Assembly (NCBI RefSeq): GCF_000424465.1
Contig: NZ_AUJY01000008.1
Location: forward strand, 62,001 to 126,000
DNA length: 64,000 nt
Origin: Butyrivibrio hungatei NK4A153
GTDB taxonomy: Bacteria > Bacillota > Clostridia > Lachnospirales > Lachnospiraceae
Reading direction: 5' to 3'
Position numbers and translations under genes: made by a program. Positions 35,765 to 43,976 of this stretch are shown here, piece after piece (the stretch's first letter is position 1; each line of letters opens with the position of its first letter). Below the pieces are notes generated by a model, which saw nothing but the letters and a program-made list of their open reading frames with translations, was not told where the DNA came from and did not search any database.

Positions 35765-36931
35765 ATGTTTAGTAAGATTTGTAAGTTTATAAAAAAAGAA
35801 GCTGTACTCACAATTTCTTTTGTACTGGCGGTTGTTTCAAGTTGTTTTATCCGTCCCGATGCGGAATATATAGGGTATATAGATTTTAGGACGCTGAGTA
35901 TTCTTCTTATGCTAATGCTTACGATGGCAGGGCTCCGGAAGTTCGGAGTTTTCAAGCAGGCGGGAGAGTATCTTGTCTGCAAGGCGAAGGATACAAGAGA
36001 GATGATAGCGATTCTTGTTGCACTTTCTTTTTTCTCCGCAATGGTAATTACAAATGATGTGGCGCTTATAACTTTCGTGCCGTTTACGATAATATCCCTT
36101 GAGATCGCGGGACGTACCGATATGCTTATTATTACGGTAGTTCTTGAGACAATTGCGGCTAACCTTGGAAGCATGCTTTTGCCGATAGGAAATCCGCAGA
36201 ATCTCTATCTTTATTCAAAGGCGGGAATGTCTCTTAAAGAGTTTTTGGGATGTATGCTTCCTTATTCGGTGTTCGCGTTTGCACTCCTTGCTGCGGTTAT
36301 CTATTTTAAGGCTGACAGGTCGGGTATAGAGAAGAGCGGGAAAAACAGTTATATGAGAACCGGTAAGGAAAAGAGATTGATCGCATTGTACGCGCTTACT
36401 TTCGTATTTGCGATCCTTGTTGTTGTAAGAGTTGTTCCTTATGAAATAGCACTTGCCTCAGTACTTGCACTTGTACTTATATTTGATGCAAAGACGCTTT
36501 CAAAGCCTGATTATTCATTGCTATTTACGTTTGTTTTTCTTTTTGTCTTTATCGGAAATATGAAGAGGATTCCGGCTTTTTCAAATGCTCTTTTATCCGC
36601 CGTTAACGGAAATGAAGTAGTGCTTTCCGTTGCGCTCAGTCAGGTTATAAGTAATGTCCCTGCGGCGATTCTTTTATCCGGATTTACGGGAAACTATGAA
36701 AAGCTGATAGTAGGAACGAATTTCGGCGGACTTGGAACACTTATCGCGTCAATGGCGAGCCTTATCTCTTTTAAGCTCTATTGCAATACCAAAGATGCGA
36801 ACAAGAATAAGTACATTCTTGTGTTTACGGGATATAATCTGCTGTTTCTGGCGGCTCTTTCTTTTGCCAGAATGGGACTTTCTTCCGGAGCCGGCAGGAC
36901 GGTAATGAACAGCCTTTCGTTTATAAAATAA
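35765..36931 (+). CDS. SLC13/ArsB-type permease
   Basis: A 388-residue integral membrane protein with about ten helices. It carries the ion-transporter-superfamily pattern: TNDVALITFVPF (about 95), a first hairpin with ANLGSMLLPIGNPQNLYLY (about 135-155), and the mirrored second hairpin SQVISNVPAAILLSGF (about 300) with GTNFGGLGTLIASMASL (about 325). The substrate could be an anion, citrate-like acid or arsenite; no ars genes are near. GGAG precedes ATG 35765. Confidence 0.8.
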   Translation: MFSKICKFIKKEAVLTISFVLAVVSSCFIRPDAEYIGYIDFRTLSILLMLMLTMAGLRKFGVFKQAGEYLVCKAKDTREMIAILVALSFFSAMVITNDVALITFVPFTIISLEIAGRTDMLIITVVLETIAANLGSMLLPIGNPQNLYLYSKAGMSLKEFLGCMLPYSVFAFALLAAVIYFKADRSGIEKSGKNSYMRTGKEKRLIALYALTFVFAILVVVRVVPYEIALASVLALVLIFDAKTLSKPDYSLLFTFVFLFVFIGNMKRIPAFSNALLSAVNGNEVVLSVALSQVISNVPAAILLSGFTGNYEKLIVGTNFGGLGTLIASMASLISFKLYCNTKDANKNKYILVFTGYNLLFLAALSFARMGLSSGAGRTVMNSLSFIK

Positions 36932-36969
36932 AGGGCGTAAATAGATTCATATAGAAAAGAGGTATAAAT

Positions 36970-37530
36970 ATGTACATGGAACCTGAGAAAATTACTTGCA
37001 AGAATGGCAAAGAATACAAGATGACATCAATAGGACCTGACAACGTAGTGGAATACTTGGATTTAATGTATCAGGTTTCAAGTGATACACATTATATGAC
37101 CAGGTACGGCGATGAAGTTAAGCGTGATGAAGCGGGAGTGGAGGCTGAGAAAGCCAGACTTAAAAAACTTGCGGATGACGATCGTCAGGCTATGATCTCT
37201 GTTTTTGACGGGGAGAAGATAATAGGAAATGTTGCGGTTTACAGTAGCGGAGCGATTCACAGGAAAGTGGCTCACCGTTGCAGCATGGGAATCGCTATCA
37301 GAAAAGAGTACCGCGGAATGGGACTTGGAAATATACTTGTGAACCGTGCGATCGAATTCGCCAAGGAATCGGGCTATGAGCTCATGGAGCTCGGAGTGTT
37401 TTCTGACAATGAACCGGCGCACTCTTTATATAAGAAGATGGGCTTTACCGAGTGGGGATGCCTTCCCGATGCGTTCAGGCTTGATTGCGGCAAGAGTGTT
37501 GACGAGATAACAATGTATAAGAAGCTCTAA
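36970..37530 (+). CDS. GNAT acetyltransferase
   Basis: A 186-residue acetyl-CoA-dependent N-acetyltransferase of unknown substrate. The CoA pyrophosphate loop is EYRGMGLGNIL (about 114-124), followed by helix ILVNRAIEFAKESGYE, and ends with FSDNEPAHSLYKKMGF. AGAGG site upstream. It lies 38 nt after the permease in the same direction. Confidence 0.85.
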   Translation: MYMEPEKITCKNGKEYKMTSIGPDNVVEYLDLMYQVSSDTHYMTRYGDEVKRDEAGVEAEKARLKKLADDDRQAMISVFDGEKIIGNVAVYSSGAIHRKVAHRCSMGIAIRKEYRGMGLGNILVNRAIEFAKESGYELMELGVFSDNEPAHSLYKKMGFTEWGCLPDAFRLDCGKSVDEITMYKKL

Positions 37531-37546
37531 GAGGTATGGCTACCGA

Positions 37547-37576
37547 TGGCCCTTTGGGGACGGGGTTAGTGGTCTA
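37547..37576 (+). repeat. 30-bp GGGGACGGGG hairpin repeat, copy 2
   Basis: TGGCC ... GGTCTA ends around CTTTGGGGACGGGGTTAGT; the changed stem bases still pair by G-U. Confidence 0.8.
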
Positions 37577-37602
37577 TTTTACATGCGATAAAGGAGAGTT
37601 GA

Positions 37603-38454
37603 ATGCGAGTAAGTGAAAGTTGTGCGGAATGTCTTTTTAACCAGCAAAAGAATCTTACGGATGATAAGGATTATCTTGCTGAGATAAAGGCGATAATAGA
37701 CGGAAGAGATGAAGATGATACGGCGCCGTATCTTGTATATAGAATTAACAGTGTTTATGAGGGACGCTTTGGTAAAAAGGCTTCCTATAAGGATGTGAAG
37801 AGAAAGTACAACGACCTTGTGATGTCCATGGAAGATGACCTTAGAAAGAAGATAGAGAGCTCGGAAGATCCGCTTTTTAAGGCGCTCGTTTTTGCGAGAA
37901 TCGGAAATTATATAGACTTTGGTGCGATGAACAATGTTGATGAGAATACATTTCTTGCTTTGTTCGATGATCCGAAGATGAGAAGCGAGGATGAGGCTGA
38001 TATCAAGTCACTTTTTGCACAGTGTGAGACTGCAAAGAAGTTCCTTTTGGTTGCTGATAATTGCGGAGAGATCGTGCTGGATAAGCTGTTTCTTGAGCAG
38101 CTTGTAAAAAAGTATCCGCAGCTTGAAGTGTCAGTTATGGTAAGAGGCGCTGATGTGCTTAACGACGTAACACTTGAAGATGCCGAATATGTCGGACTCA
38201 GCAAAAAATACAGGATTATCCCAAACGGCAATTCTGCGGCGGGAACAATTTATCATATGTTGTCGGATGAGGCCAGAAAGGCTATAGACAGCGCGGAGAT
38301 CATTCTTGCAAAAGGGCTTGGAAACTATGAATCAATGTGTAAACAGGGGAGACATATCTTTTTCTCATTCCTGTGCAAATGCGAGCTTTTCACAAGCAGA
38401 TTCAATGTGCCGAGACTAACAGGGGTGTTTGTTGAGGAGAGAATAGCGGATTAA
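37603..38454 (+). CDS. DUF89/ARMT1-type damage-control phosphatase
   Basis: A 283-residue member of the DUF89 family, metal-dependent phosphatases proposed to remove damaged phospho-metabolites. Motifs: N-terminal CAECLFNQ (8-15, the CxxC variant seen in the microbial subgroup), LLVADNCGEIVLDKL (about 146-160), VRGADVLNDVTLEDA (about 179-193) and AKGLGNYESM (about 240-249). The Asp and Asn residues are the metal/substrate ligands of the family. AAAGGAG site precedes the ATG. Confidence 0.85.
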   Translation: MRVSESCAECLFNQQKNLTDDKDYLAEIKAIIDGRDEDDTAPYLVYRINSVYEGRFGKKASYKDVKRKYNDLVMSMEDDLRKKIESSEDPLFKALVFARIGNYIDFGAMNNVDENTFLALFDDPKMRSEDEADIKSLFAQCETAKKFLLVADNCGEIVLDKLFLEQLVKKYPQLEVSVMVRGADVLNDVTLEDAEYVGLSKKYRIIPNGNSAAGTIYHMLSDEARKAIDSAEIILAKGLGNYESMCKQGRHIFFSFLCKCELFTSRFNVPRLTGVFVEERIAD

Positions 38455-38526
38455 GATTTAAACGGCACCCGGTGTTAGCATCGGTGTGCCGATTATTATA
38501 AAAAGGTTATGGAGGAGGAAGAAATT

Positions 38527-39216
38527 ATGAAGACTATCGGACTTATCGGAGGAATGAGCTGGGAGAGCACGATTACTTATTATGAGATTCTTAATAAGGA
38601 AACGGTGGCGAAACTTGGCGGATTCCACAGTTCTAAGATTATGATGTACAACGTTGATTTTGCCGAGCTTGAGGAAAATATGAGTAAGGGCAACTGGGAC
38701 GGCAATGCGCAGATTCTTACCGATGCGGCAGTGAGGCTTGAGAAGGCGGGGGCTGATTTTATCGTGATCGCTACCAATACAATGCACAAGCTTGTTCCGC
38801 AGATTGAGGAAAAGATAAATGTTCCGATTCTTCATATTTCCGATGCCACCGCCGATGCGATAAAGCGCGACGGTCACAAGAAAATTGCGCTTCTTGGAAC
38901 TAAGTTTACAATGACACAAGACTTCATCAAAGACAGACTTGTTAAAGCGGGACTTGAGATAATGATTCCCGATGAAGAAGATATCGAGCTTGTAAACAAC
39001 GTTATCTTCGATGAACTTTGTCTTGGAAGGGTACTTGATTCCTCTCGCAAGGAGTATCAGAGAATCATTTCATATATGAAGGATCGCGGCGCAGAGGGCG
39101 TTATCCTTGGCTGCACCGAGATCGGTATGCTGATCAAAGAGGAGGACAGTGTTCTTCCGACATATGATACGACAATCATTCATGCAACCGAGGCTGCAAG
39201 GTTGGCACTTGCGTGA
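38527..39216 (+). CDS. Aspartate/glutamate racemase family (YgeA-like)
   Basis: A 229-residue PLP-independent amino-acid racemase. GGMSWESTITYYEILN (8-23) is the substrate-carboxylate loop. The first catalytic position, Cys in classical Asp/Glu racemases, is Thr in IATNTMHKL (about 78-86) as in the YgeA subgroup. The second cysteine is kept in ILGCTEIGML (about 195). The GGAGGAGG site fixes ATG 38527 over an in-frame one at 38509. Substrate could be broad; activity with Thr/Cys is inferred from YgeA-type relatives. Confidence 0.85.
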   Translation: MKTIGLIGGMSWESTITYYEILNKETVAKLGGFHSSKIMMYNVDFAELEENMSKGNWDGNAQILTDAAVRLEKAGADFIVIATNTMHKLVPQIEEKINVPILHISDATADAIKRDGHKKIALLGTKFTMTQDFIKDRLVKAGLEIMIPDEEDIELVNNVIFDELCLGRVLDSSRKEYQRIISYMKDRGAEGVILGCTEIGMLIKEEDSVLPTYDTTIIHATEAARLALA

Positions 39217-39218
39217 AG

Positions 39219-39248
39219 TGGTCTCTTGGGGACGGGGTTAGTGGCCTA
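39219..39248 (+). repeat. 30-bp GGGGACGGGG hairpin repeat, copy 3
   Basis: TGGTC ... GGCCTA ends enclose TCTTGGGGACGGGGTTAGT, three bases after the racemase stop. Confidence 0.8.
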
Positions 39249-39314
39249 TTTTGATAAAAATAGATCATGACTCCGTCTTTTTTGACCTATTATAATAGAA
39301 TAGAAGGGATAAAG

Positions 39315-39728
39315 ATGAAGATAAGAATAACAAATGATGGAAACGAGCAGGATATTGCGGATGTCTTTGAGATGCTTAAGGCGTATAATTTAAGTAAGCT
39401 TGAAACCTCGGATGTAGATCCGGTCGGCGTTTACTATGATGATGAGAGCGGTAGGAAACTTGCGGGGCTTACAGGCGAGACTTTTGGAAACTGGCTATGT
39501 ATCAAGTACCTGGTTGTGGATGAGAGCTTAAGAGGGCAAGGCATCGGGAGCAAGCTGCTTAAGGCTGCTGAGGAAGAGGCTAAGAAGCGCGGCTGCAAGT
39601 ATTCTTTCGTTGATACATTTTCTTTTCAGGCGCCTGCGTTTTATGTGAAGCATGGATATAATGAAGTCTTTGCGTTAAAGGAGTACCCGATAACGGGAGC
39701 GAGATATTACTATACTAAGGAATTGTGA
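39315..39728 (+). CDS. GNAT acetyltransferase
   Basis: A 137-residue N-acetyltransferase with the acetyl-CoA loop SLRGQGIGSKLL and the following helix, a beta-bulge strand WLCIKYLVVDE, and the terminal Tyr-containing segment FQAPAFYVKHGYNEV. An open frame upstream begins at 39267, but AGGGATAAAG before ATG 39315 fits better. Substrate unknown. Confidence 0.8.
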   Translation: MKIRITNDGNEQDIADVFEMLKAYNLSKLETSDVDPVGVYYDDESGRKLAGLTGETFGNWLCIKYLVVDESLRGQGIGSKLLKAAEEEAKKRGCKYSFVDTFSFQAPAFYVKHGYNEVFALKEYPITGARYYYTKEL

Positions 39729-39836
39729 TAGACGAGGCGCGTATATGAAGTAGCTGACCGATGGATGATTGAGGGAATCACAGGTAAGAATTGCATGAGA
39801 GACGGGGCTGAGAGTAACATGATATATGCGCAGAGT

Positions 39837-40190
39837 AAGTATAGATAGTTTGTGAAGGAACTGTGCGGTGCAAAAATGAAGAAGTGCACCGTACGGATAA
39901 CCTGAGAAGGGACTGTGTGGTGCAAAAATGAAGAAGTGCACCGTACGGATAACCTGAGAAGGGACTGTGCGGTGCAAAAATGAAAAAGTGCACCGTACAG
40001 ATAGCTTGTGGAAAAACTGTGCGGTGCAATAATTAAGGAGCATACCGTACAGATAGTTTATGAAAAAACTGTACGGTGCAAAAATGAAAAAGTGCACCGT
40101 ACGGATAACCTGAGAAGGGACTGTGTGGTGCAAAAATGAAGAAGTGCACCGTATGGATAACCCGTGAAGGAGATGTGCGGTGAAAAAATA
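39837..40190. repeat. 52-bp tandem hairpin array 1
   Basis: Units begin at 39861, 39913, 39965, 40017, 40069, 40121 and 40173 (the last partial), with exactly 52 bp between each, and half a unit in front. Each unit has the inverted repeat TGTGCGGTGCA ... TGCACCGTAC around a loop of about 12 nt (AAAATGAAGAAG), then a linker like GGATAACCTGAGAAGGGA. Linkers and loops are also similar, so this is a satellite-like array, not CRISPR. The rest of 39729-40339 has no gene. Confidence 0.9.
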
Positions 40191-40339
40191 AAATGGCCCC
40201 CAAGAAGTGGACATTGCCAAAAAGCATTTTGGCAGGATTTCAAACAACGAATTCGACATGTGGACACAAAAGTAGCTGTAAATTTATGTGAAAAGTTAGC
40301 TAATATGCGAAGCATAGTGGAGCAAAAGGAGGACAATCT

Positions 40340-41077
40340 ATGCCAAACGAAAACGGAACATGGATAATGTACGGCGTATCATGGAATGATCCTGAGTGCC
40401 TTCACAGCGTGGAAGAGGCGATTGATTACATAAATGAGGTAGGTTTTTTGCCTTTGTTTAAAAATGAGATTCCGGGCTTTTCGATTGAGGAAAGGACTGT
40501 GCCGAAATATTGGTGGTGCGGCGATCCGGAAGTTGACCCGTGGGAGTGGAGAGAGCTTATAGCGCGGAGCGGCAAGGTTGCCTATGGGAAGTTCTTTGAT
40601 AAAAAGGCGGGATTTATCTCTGAGAAATGGCTTCCGTATTTTGTGAATGTCCGCAGGGACGGCTATGACTTTGATGCGCTTTGGGAAGATGGCAAGGCAT
40701 CGGCGAAGCAGCGCAAGATTATGAATCTTTTTGCTGAAGAAAATGAAGATGCAGAATATTATTCCAATGAACTTAAGGCGCAAGCGGGCTTTGGCAAGGG
40801 CGGAGAAAAGAACTTCGACGGCACGATGACAGGACTTCAGATGCAGACTTATCTTTGCGTTCGTGACTTTAGGCAGCGCAAGAACAGGCTTGGCGAAGAG
40901 TATGGTTGGCCAATCGCGATATACTGCACGCCTGAGCATTTGTGGGGATATAAGCATGTGACTAAGGCGTACGGCGAAACGCCGCAGGAATCTGCAGATA
41001 GAATCATGAAATATATGAACGAAACCTATCCTATTGCGACAGAAAAACAGATTAAGAAGATAATAGGATTAAAATGA
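40340..41077 (+). CDS. Probable AlkZ-related protein
   Basis: A 245-residue soluble protein rich in Trp and Lys, with WIMYGVSWNDPECLHSVEEA at the start, PKYWWCGDPEVDPWEWRELI (about 55-74), KVAYGKFFDKKAGFIS and a helical C-terminal half with GFGKGGEKNFDGTMTGLQMQ. It resembles Clostridial proteins annotated as AlkZ-related; I cannot point to glycosylase catalytic residues. GGAGG precedes the ATG. The last codons lie in a 53-bp unit repeated after the gene. Confidence 0.55.
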   Translation: MPNENGTWIMYGVSWNDPECLHSVEEAIDYINEVGFLPLFKNEIPGFSIEERTVPKYWWCGDPEVDPWEWRELIARSGKVAYGKFFDKKAGFISEKWLPYFVNVRRDGYDFDALWEDGKASAKQRKIMNLFAEENEDAEYYSNELKAQAGFGKGGEKNFDGTMTGLQMQTYLCVRDFRQRKNRLGEEYGWPIAIYCTPEHLWGYKHVTKAYGETPQESADRIMKYMNETYPIATEKQIKKIIGLK

Positions 41078-41158
41078 ATATGCCAATTGCAACTGAATAG
41101 AAAAACAAGAGGATTATTGGACTGAAATGCATATGCCGATTACGACAGAAAAACTCAA
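41030..41158. repeat. 53-bp tandem duplication of the gene's 3' end
   Basis: Copy 1 (41030-41082) includes the last codons and stop of the preceding gene (CCTATTGCGACAGAAAAACA...). Copy 2 (41083-41135) and a partial copy 3 (from 41136, CCGATTACGACAGAAAAACT) repeat it with divergence. Confidence 0.7.
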
Positions 41159-41169
41159 AAGACAAAAAA

Positions 41170-41199
41170 TGGTCCTCAATCCCCGTCACCAAGAGACCA
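41170..41199 (-). repeat. 30-bp GGGGACGGGG hairpin repeat, copy 4 (inverted)
   Basis: On the minus strand TGGTCTCTTGGTGACGGGG ... AGGACCA. Same family as the copy at 15739. Confidence 0.75.
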
Positions 41200-41222
41200 C
41201 GGGGACTTGTTTTGGCGGATAT

Positions 41223-41264
41223 ACTGCGGAAATTTAGGATTAAAAAAATTTCCGCAGTTTTTTT
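41223..41264 (+). terminator. Intrinsic terminator
   Basis: ACTGCGGAAATTT pairs with AAATTTCCGCAGT, followed by seven T. It separates the AlkZ-related gene from the sigma-factor operon. Confidence 0.85.
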
Positions 41265-41323
41265 GTAACCTTTTATGCCACCCGATTGTATTATTTATAT
41301 AAGGCTTTATAAAGGAGTAGTTA

Positions 41324-41806
41324 ATGAGAATACCTGTACAGGAATTGGTAGAAATGTACAAGGACAACATATACGCCGCGGCGTTTAACATATGCAAGAG
41401 TGCAGCAGATGCAGAAGATGTGGTTCAGGATACATTTTTACAATATTACATGACAAAAAAAGAATTTGATGACGAAAAGCACATCCGATACTGGCTACTA
41501 AGGGTGGCAATCAATAAAGCAAAAAATATTCAGCTTTCATTCAGAAGAAAAAATGAAACCACGTTGGAAGAATATATAGAAACGCTTACATTTGAAACAC
41601 CTGAAAGTAGAGATCTTTTTGCGGAAGTTATGAAATTGCCTGAGAAATATCGTGTTGTGATCCATCTTTTCTACTATGAGGATTACAGCATAAAAGAGAT
41701 AGCAAAGATACTTAAGCTGACAGAGAGCAGCGTTAAAGTAAGGCTATCGCGCGGACGTGCCAAATTAAAAGATTCACTTAAGGAGGGATGGGAAGATGAG
41801 CAATAA
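41324..41806 (+). CDS. ECF-type RNA polymerase sigma factor
   Basis: A 160-residue sigma-70 family protein with only regions 2 and 4: region 2 (YKDNIYAAAFNICKSAADAEDVVQDTFLQYY, about 12-42) and region 4 (LPEKYRVVIHLFYYEDYSIKEIA, helix-turn-helix to about 150). AAGGAG precedes the ATG. The downstream gene overlaps by 11 nt and encodes a single-pass membrane protein, the usual arrangement for an ECF sigma and its controller. Targets unknown. Confidence 0.92.
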   Translation: MRIPVQELVEMYKDNIYAAAFNICKSAADAEDVVQDTFLQYYMTKKEFDDEKHIRYWLLRVAINKAKNIQLSFRRKNETTLEEYIETLTFETPESRDLFAEVMKLPEKYRVVIHLFYYEDYSIKEIAKILKLTESSVKVRLSRGRAKLKDSLKEGWEDEQ

Positions 41807-42506
41807 AGAAAATTATAAAAAGGCTTTTTCGGTACTTAAGTCCTCCTGCGACTTTACTTTGGAGGAAAAAAGAATGAACAGAATTAAGAGAGAAAATACA
41901 CATAGAAATCTTTTGGTGGCGGCAGTAGCTATGCTTGTGGTTTTGGTAGGTTCGGGTACTGCGTATGCAGCTGATTTAGGCGGAATCAAGAAGACGGTTC
42001 AAATGTGGGTTCACGGTAATAAGACTGATGTTTCATATGAGTTCGATGAAGAAAAGAATAATTATGTAAAAACATATGTTAATGAGAATGGCGAAGAAGT
42101 GCAGGAAGATGTCTCTGTATGGCATGGGGATAATACGCCGTTGGAAGAAGATGAATTGATAGAGTATGAAAGTGATAATGTTTCTTATGAGAAAACGGAT
42201 GACGGAAGGTTTATGATTTATTACCAGAACAAGGCAGTTGATATCACCGATAAATTCACAGACGGAACGTGTTATATACATGTTGTGGGTGAAAAAGGTG
42301 AAAAATATATAAGAATTAAACTTACTGAAAATGGTGATGATTATAGAGAAATGATTGACGGTCCTAAGCCTTTTGTAGATTATGTGGATAAAAAAGGTGT
42401 TCATCATTATGAAGATGTTAAGCTTGATGAAAACGGCAATCTTAGTGAATCTACTAAAGAAGCTTATAAAAGATGTTTTCATAAATTTATTGAAGCTGAA
42501 GAGTAA
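41796..42506 (+). CDS. Anti-sigma-like single-pass membrane protein
   Basis: A 236-residue protein: a cytoplasmic N terminus (about 1-35), one membrane segment (LLVAAVAMLVVLVGSGTAYA, about 38-57), then an acidic extracytoplasmic domain with EEKNNYVKTYVNENGEEVQED and VDKKGVHHYEDVKLDENGN. Overlap with the sigma gene (11 nt) implies translational coupling. By position it should hold the sigma factor at the membrane until an external signal; no classical zinc-binding anti-sigma motif is seen. Confidence 0.75.
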   Translation: MSNKENYKKAFSVLKSSCDFTLEEKRMNRIKRENTHRNLLVAAVAMLVVLVGSGTAYAADLGGIKKTVQMWVHGNKTDVSYEFDEEKNNYVKTYVNENGEEVQEDVSVWHGDNTPLEEDELIEYESDNVSYEKTDDGRFMIYYQNKAVDITDKFTDGTCYIHVVGEKGEKYIRIKLTENGDDYREMIDGPKPFVDYVDKKGVHHYEDVKLDENGNLSESTKEAYKRCFHKFIEAEE

Positions 42507-42770
42507 AAAACTCCCAATATAGATTATGTTTAAGCTGTGACAAGAAAAGCTTATACCAACCGATAAATTATACTGATTATGCATCCCGGAAATACTGTGA
42601 TAGCATATTTACATACAAAACAATTGTTATATGTTGAAACGTTGATCAAGGCGGTTTGTGTGTATAAAATCATAAAAGAAATCCTCTTACAGAAAGCTTT
42701 TGCCTATATCGTATCCCGTGTGCCATCGGGGAACGAACGCTTTGATCAATATTTCCTTAGCGCGACCGGA
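42507..42770. other. Intergenic stretch without recognised content
   Basis: Between the anti-sigma-like gene and the terminator at 42771. A 72-codon frame (42579-42797) has no good ribosome site, reads into the terminator stem and lacks recognisable features. No T-box or SAM riboswitch consensus was found upstream of cysK. Confidence 0.4.
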
Positions 42771-42813
42771 AGACCGGAGGTTATTTGTATAGGATAACCT
42801 TCGGTCTTTTTGT
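42771..42813 (+). terminator. Intrinsic terminator
   Basis: AGACCGGAGGTTAT pairs with ATAACCTTCGGTCT; a T run follows. Confidence 0.85.
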
Positions 42814-42818
42814 GTAGA

Positions 42819-42900
42819 GCACTTAGCGAGGTATTTTCGAGCTTAGTGCGAGCCATGGGGATATACTTAACGAGGTTATGTCGAGTATAGTATATATCCC
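42819..42900 (+). repeat. Two tandem hairpins of the CGAGGT...CGAG family, second locus
   Basis: GCACTTAGC (42819-42827) with GCTTAGTGC (42841-42849), and GGATATACT (42859-42867) with AGTATATATCC (42889-42899). Both loops carry CGAGGT and CGAG. The stems differ from those at 21976 yet still pair. They lie just upstream of cysK. Confidence 0.7.
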
Positions 42901-42923
42901 AAGTGCAGTTTTAGGAGGACATC

Positions 42924-43907
42924 ATGGGAAAAATTTATGAAGCTATAACAGAACTTATCGGGCATACACCACTACTTAGATTAAACGGATATATAAAAAA
43001 GAATGGTTTGGATGCGGATATTTTGGGAAAAATAGAGTTTTTTAACCCTAATCAGAGCATAAAAGACAGGATTGCGCTCAGCATGATAGAGGAAGCTGAG
43101 AAAAACGGCAGTTTGAAAAAAGGCGGAACTATATTGGAAGCAACCAGTGGGAATACCGGTATAGGACTTTCGGCAATTGCGGCAGTGAAAGGTTATAAAA
43201 CGCACATCTACGTGCAAGATACAGTGAGTGAAGAACGTTTTAAGGTAATGAGGGCGTTCGGAACCGAGGTGTCTAACATGAGTGACATTCCGGAAGTTGA
43301 TAAGGCTCTTAAAGAAAATAATAATGATTATGTTGCCGGATATGCAGCTTTTTATGAGAAATTTTTGGGAAAAGATGATAGTGTTTTTCTTGTAAATCAA
43401 GATGCAAATCCGGCTAATCCTGAGATACACTATAAGACAACAGGGCCGGAGATATGGGAAGACAGTGAAGGAACAGTTGATATTGTGGTTGCTGCTGTCG
43501 GAACAGGGGGAACAGTTACCGGAGTTGGTAAATATCTTAAAGAAAAGCGACCTGATATAAAAGTAATAGCTGTTCAACCCGGAGAAAATTCTATTCCTTC
43601 GAAAGATAATCCCAATCCGGAAGAAATTGCGGGAGTACATCCTTTTGTAGGAATTCCTGCTGAATTTGTACCGTCAAATCTTGATGATAGATATTATGAT
43701 GAGTGTTTTCCTGTTGAAACAAGCCAGGCCTATGAAGCTGCAAGAGAAGTAGCAAGGACTGACGGTATATTGATCGGAGCTTCGAGCGGAGCAATTCTGT
43801 ATGCGGCTACTCAGGTTGCGAAAAGAGAAGAGAATAAAGATAAGACAATAGTTGCTATTTTTCCTGACACGGGATTGCGATATCTGTCAACTAATCTTTT
43901 TGGGTAA
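42924..43907 (+). CDS. cysK: Cysteine synthase (O-acetylserine sulfhydrylase)
   Basis: A 327-residue PLP enzyme making cysteine from O-acetylserine and sulfide. PLP lysine is K47 in NPNQSIKDR, substrate loop EATSGNTGIGL (about 71-81), PLP-phosphate loop VGTGGTVTGVGKYL (about 192-205), and SSGA near the C terminus. Length is normal (about 310-330). TAGGAGG precedes the ATG. The middle has a somewhat longer insertion (DYVAGYAAFYEKFLGKDDS). O-phosphoserine or cystathionine-type variants cannot be excluded. Confidence 0.9.
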   Translation: MGKIYEAITELIGHTPLLRLNGYIKKNGLDADILGKIEFFNPNQSIKDRIALSMIEEAEKNGSLKKGGTILEATSGNTGIGLSAIAAVKGYKTHIYVQDTVSEERFKVMRAFGTEVSNMSDIPEVDKALKENNNDYVAGYAAFYEKFLGKDDSVFLVNQDANPANPEIHYKTTGPEIWEDSEGTVDIVVAAVGTGGTVTGVGKYLKEKRPDIKVIAVQPGENSIPSKDNPNPEEIAGVHPFVGIPAEFVPSNLDDRYYDECFPVETSQAYEAAREVARTDGILIGASSGAILYAATQVAKREENKDKTIVAIFPDTGLRYLSTNLFG

Positions 43908-43911
43908 AAAA

Positions 43912-43941
43912 TGGACCACAAACCTCATCCCCAAGAGACCA
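43912..43941 (-). repeat. 30-bp GGGGACGGGG hairpin repeat, copy 5 (inverted)
   Basis: On the minus strand TGGTCTCTTGGGGATGAGG ... GTGGTCCA, directly after the cysK stop. Confidence 0.75.
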
Positions 43942-43976
43942 TATGGGTCAAAAAATACTAAGGAGAAAAACATAAC

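Noticed and set aside
39837-40190. CRISPR array (palindromic units at regular spacing)
   Set aside because: Both the supposed repeats and spacers are similar between units, units are degenerate, and no cas gene is in the window. It is a tandem satellite.
39675-40336. Minus-strand repetitive ORFs (HFCTAQF-type repeats)
   Set aside because: Same reason as for array 2: a product of the tandem DNA repeat and not a repeat protein.
42507-42923. T-box or SAM riboswitch upstream of cysK, and a 72-codon ORF at 42579
   Set aside because: No consensus elements seen. The ORF lacks a ribosome site and runs into the terminator stem.
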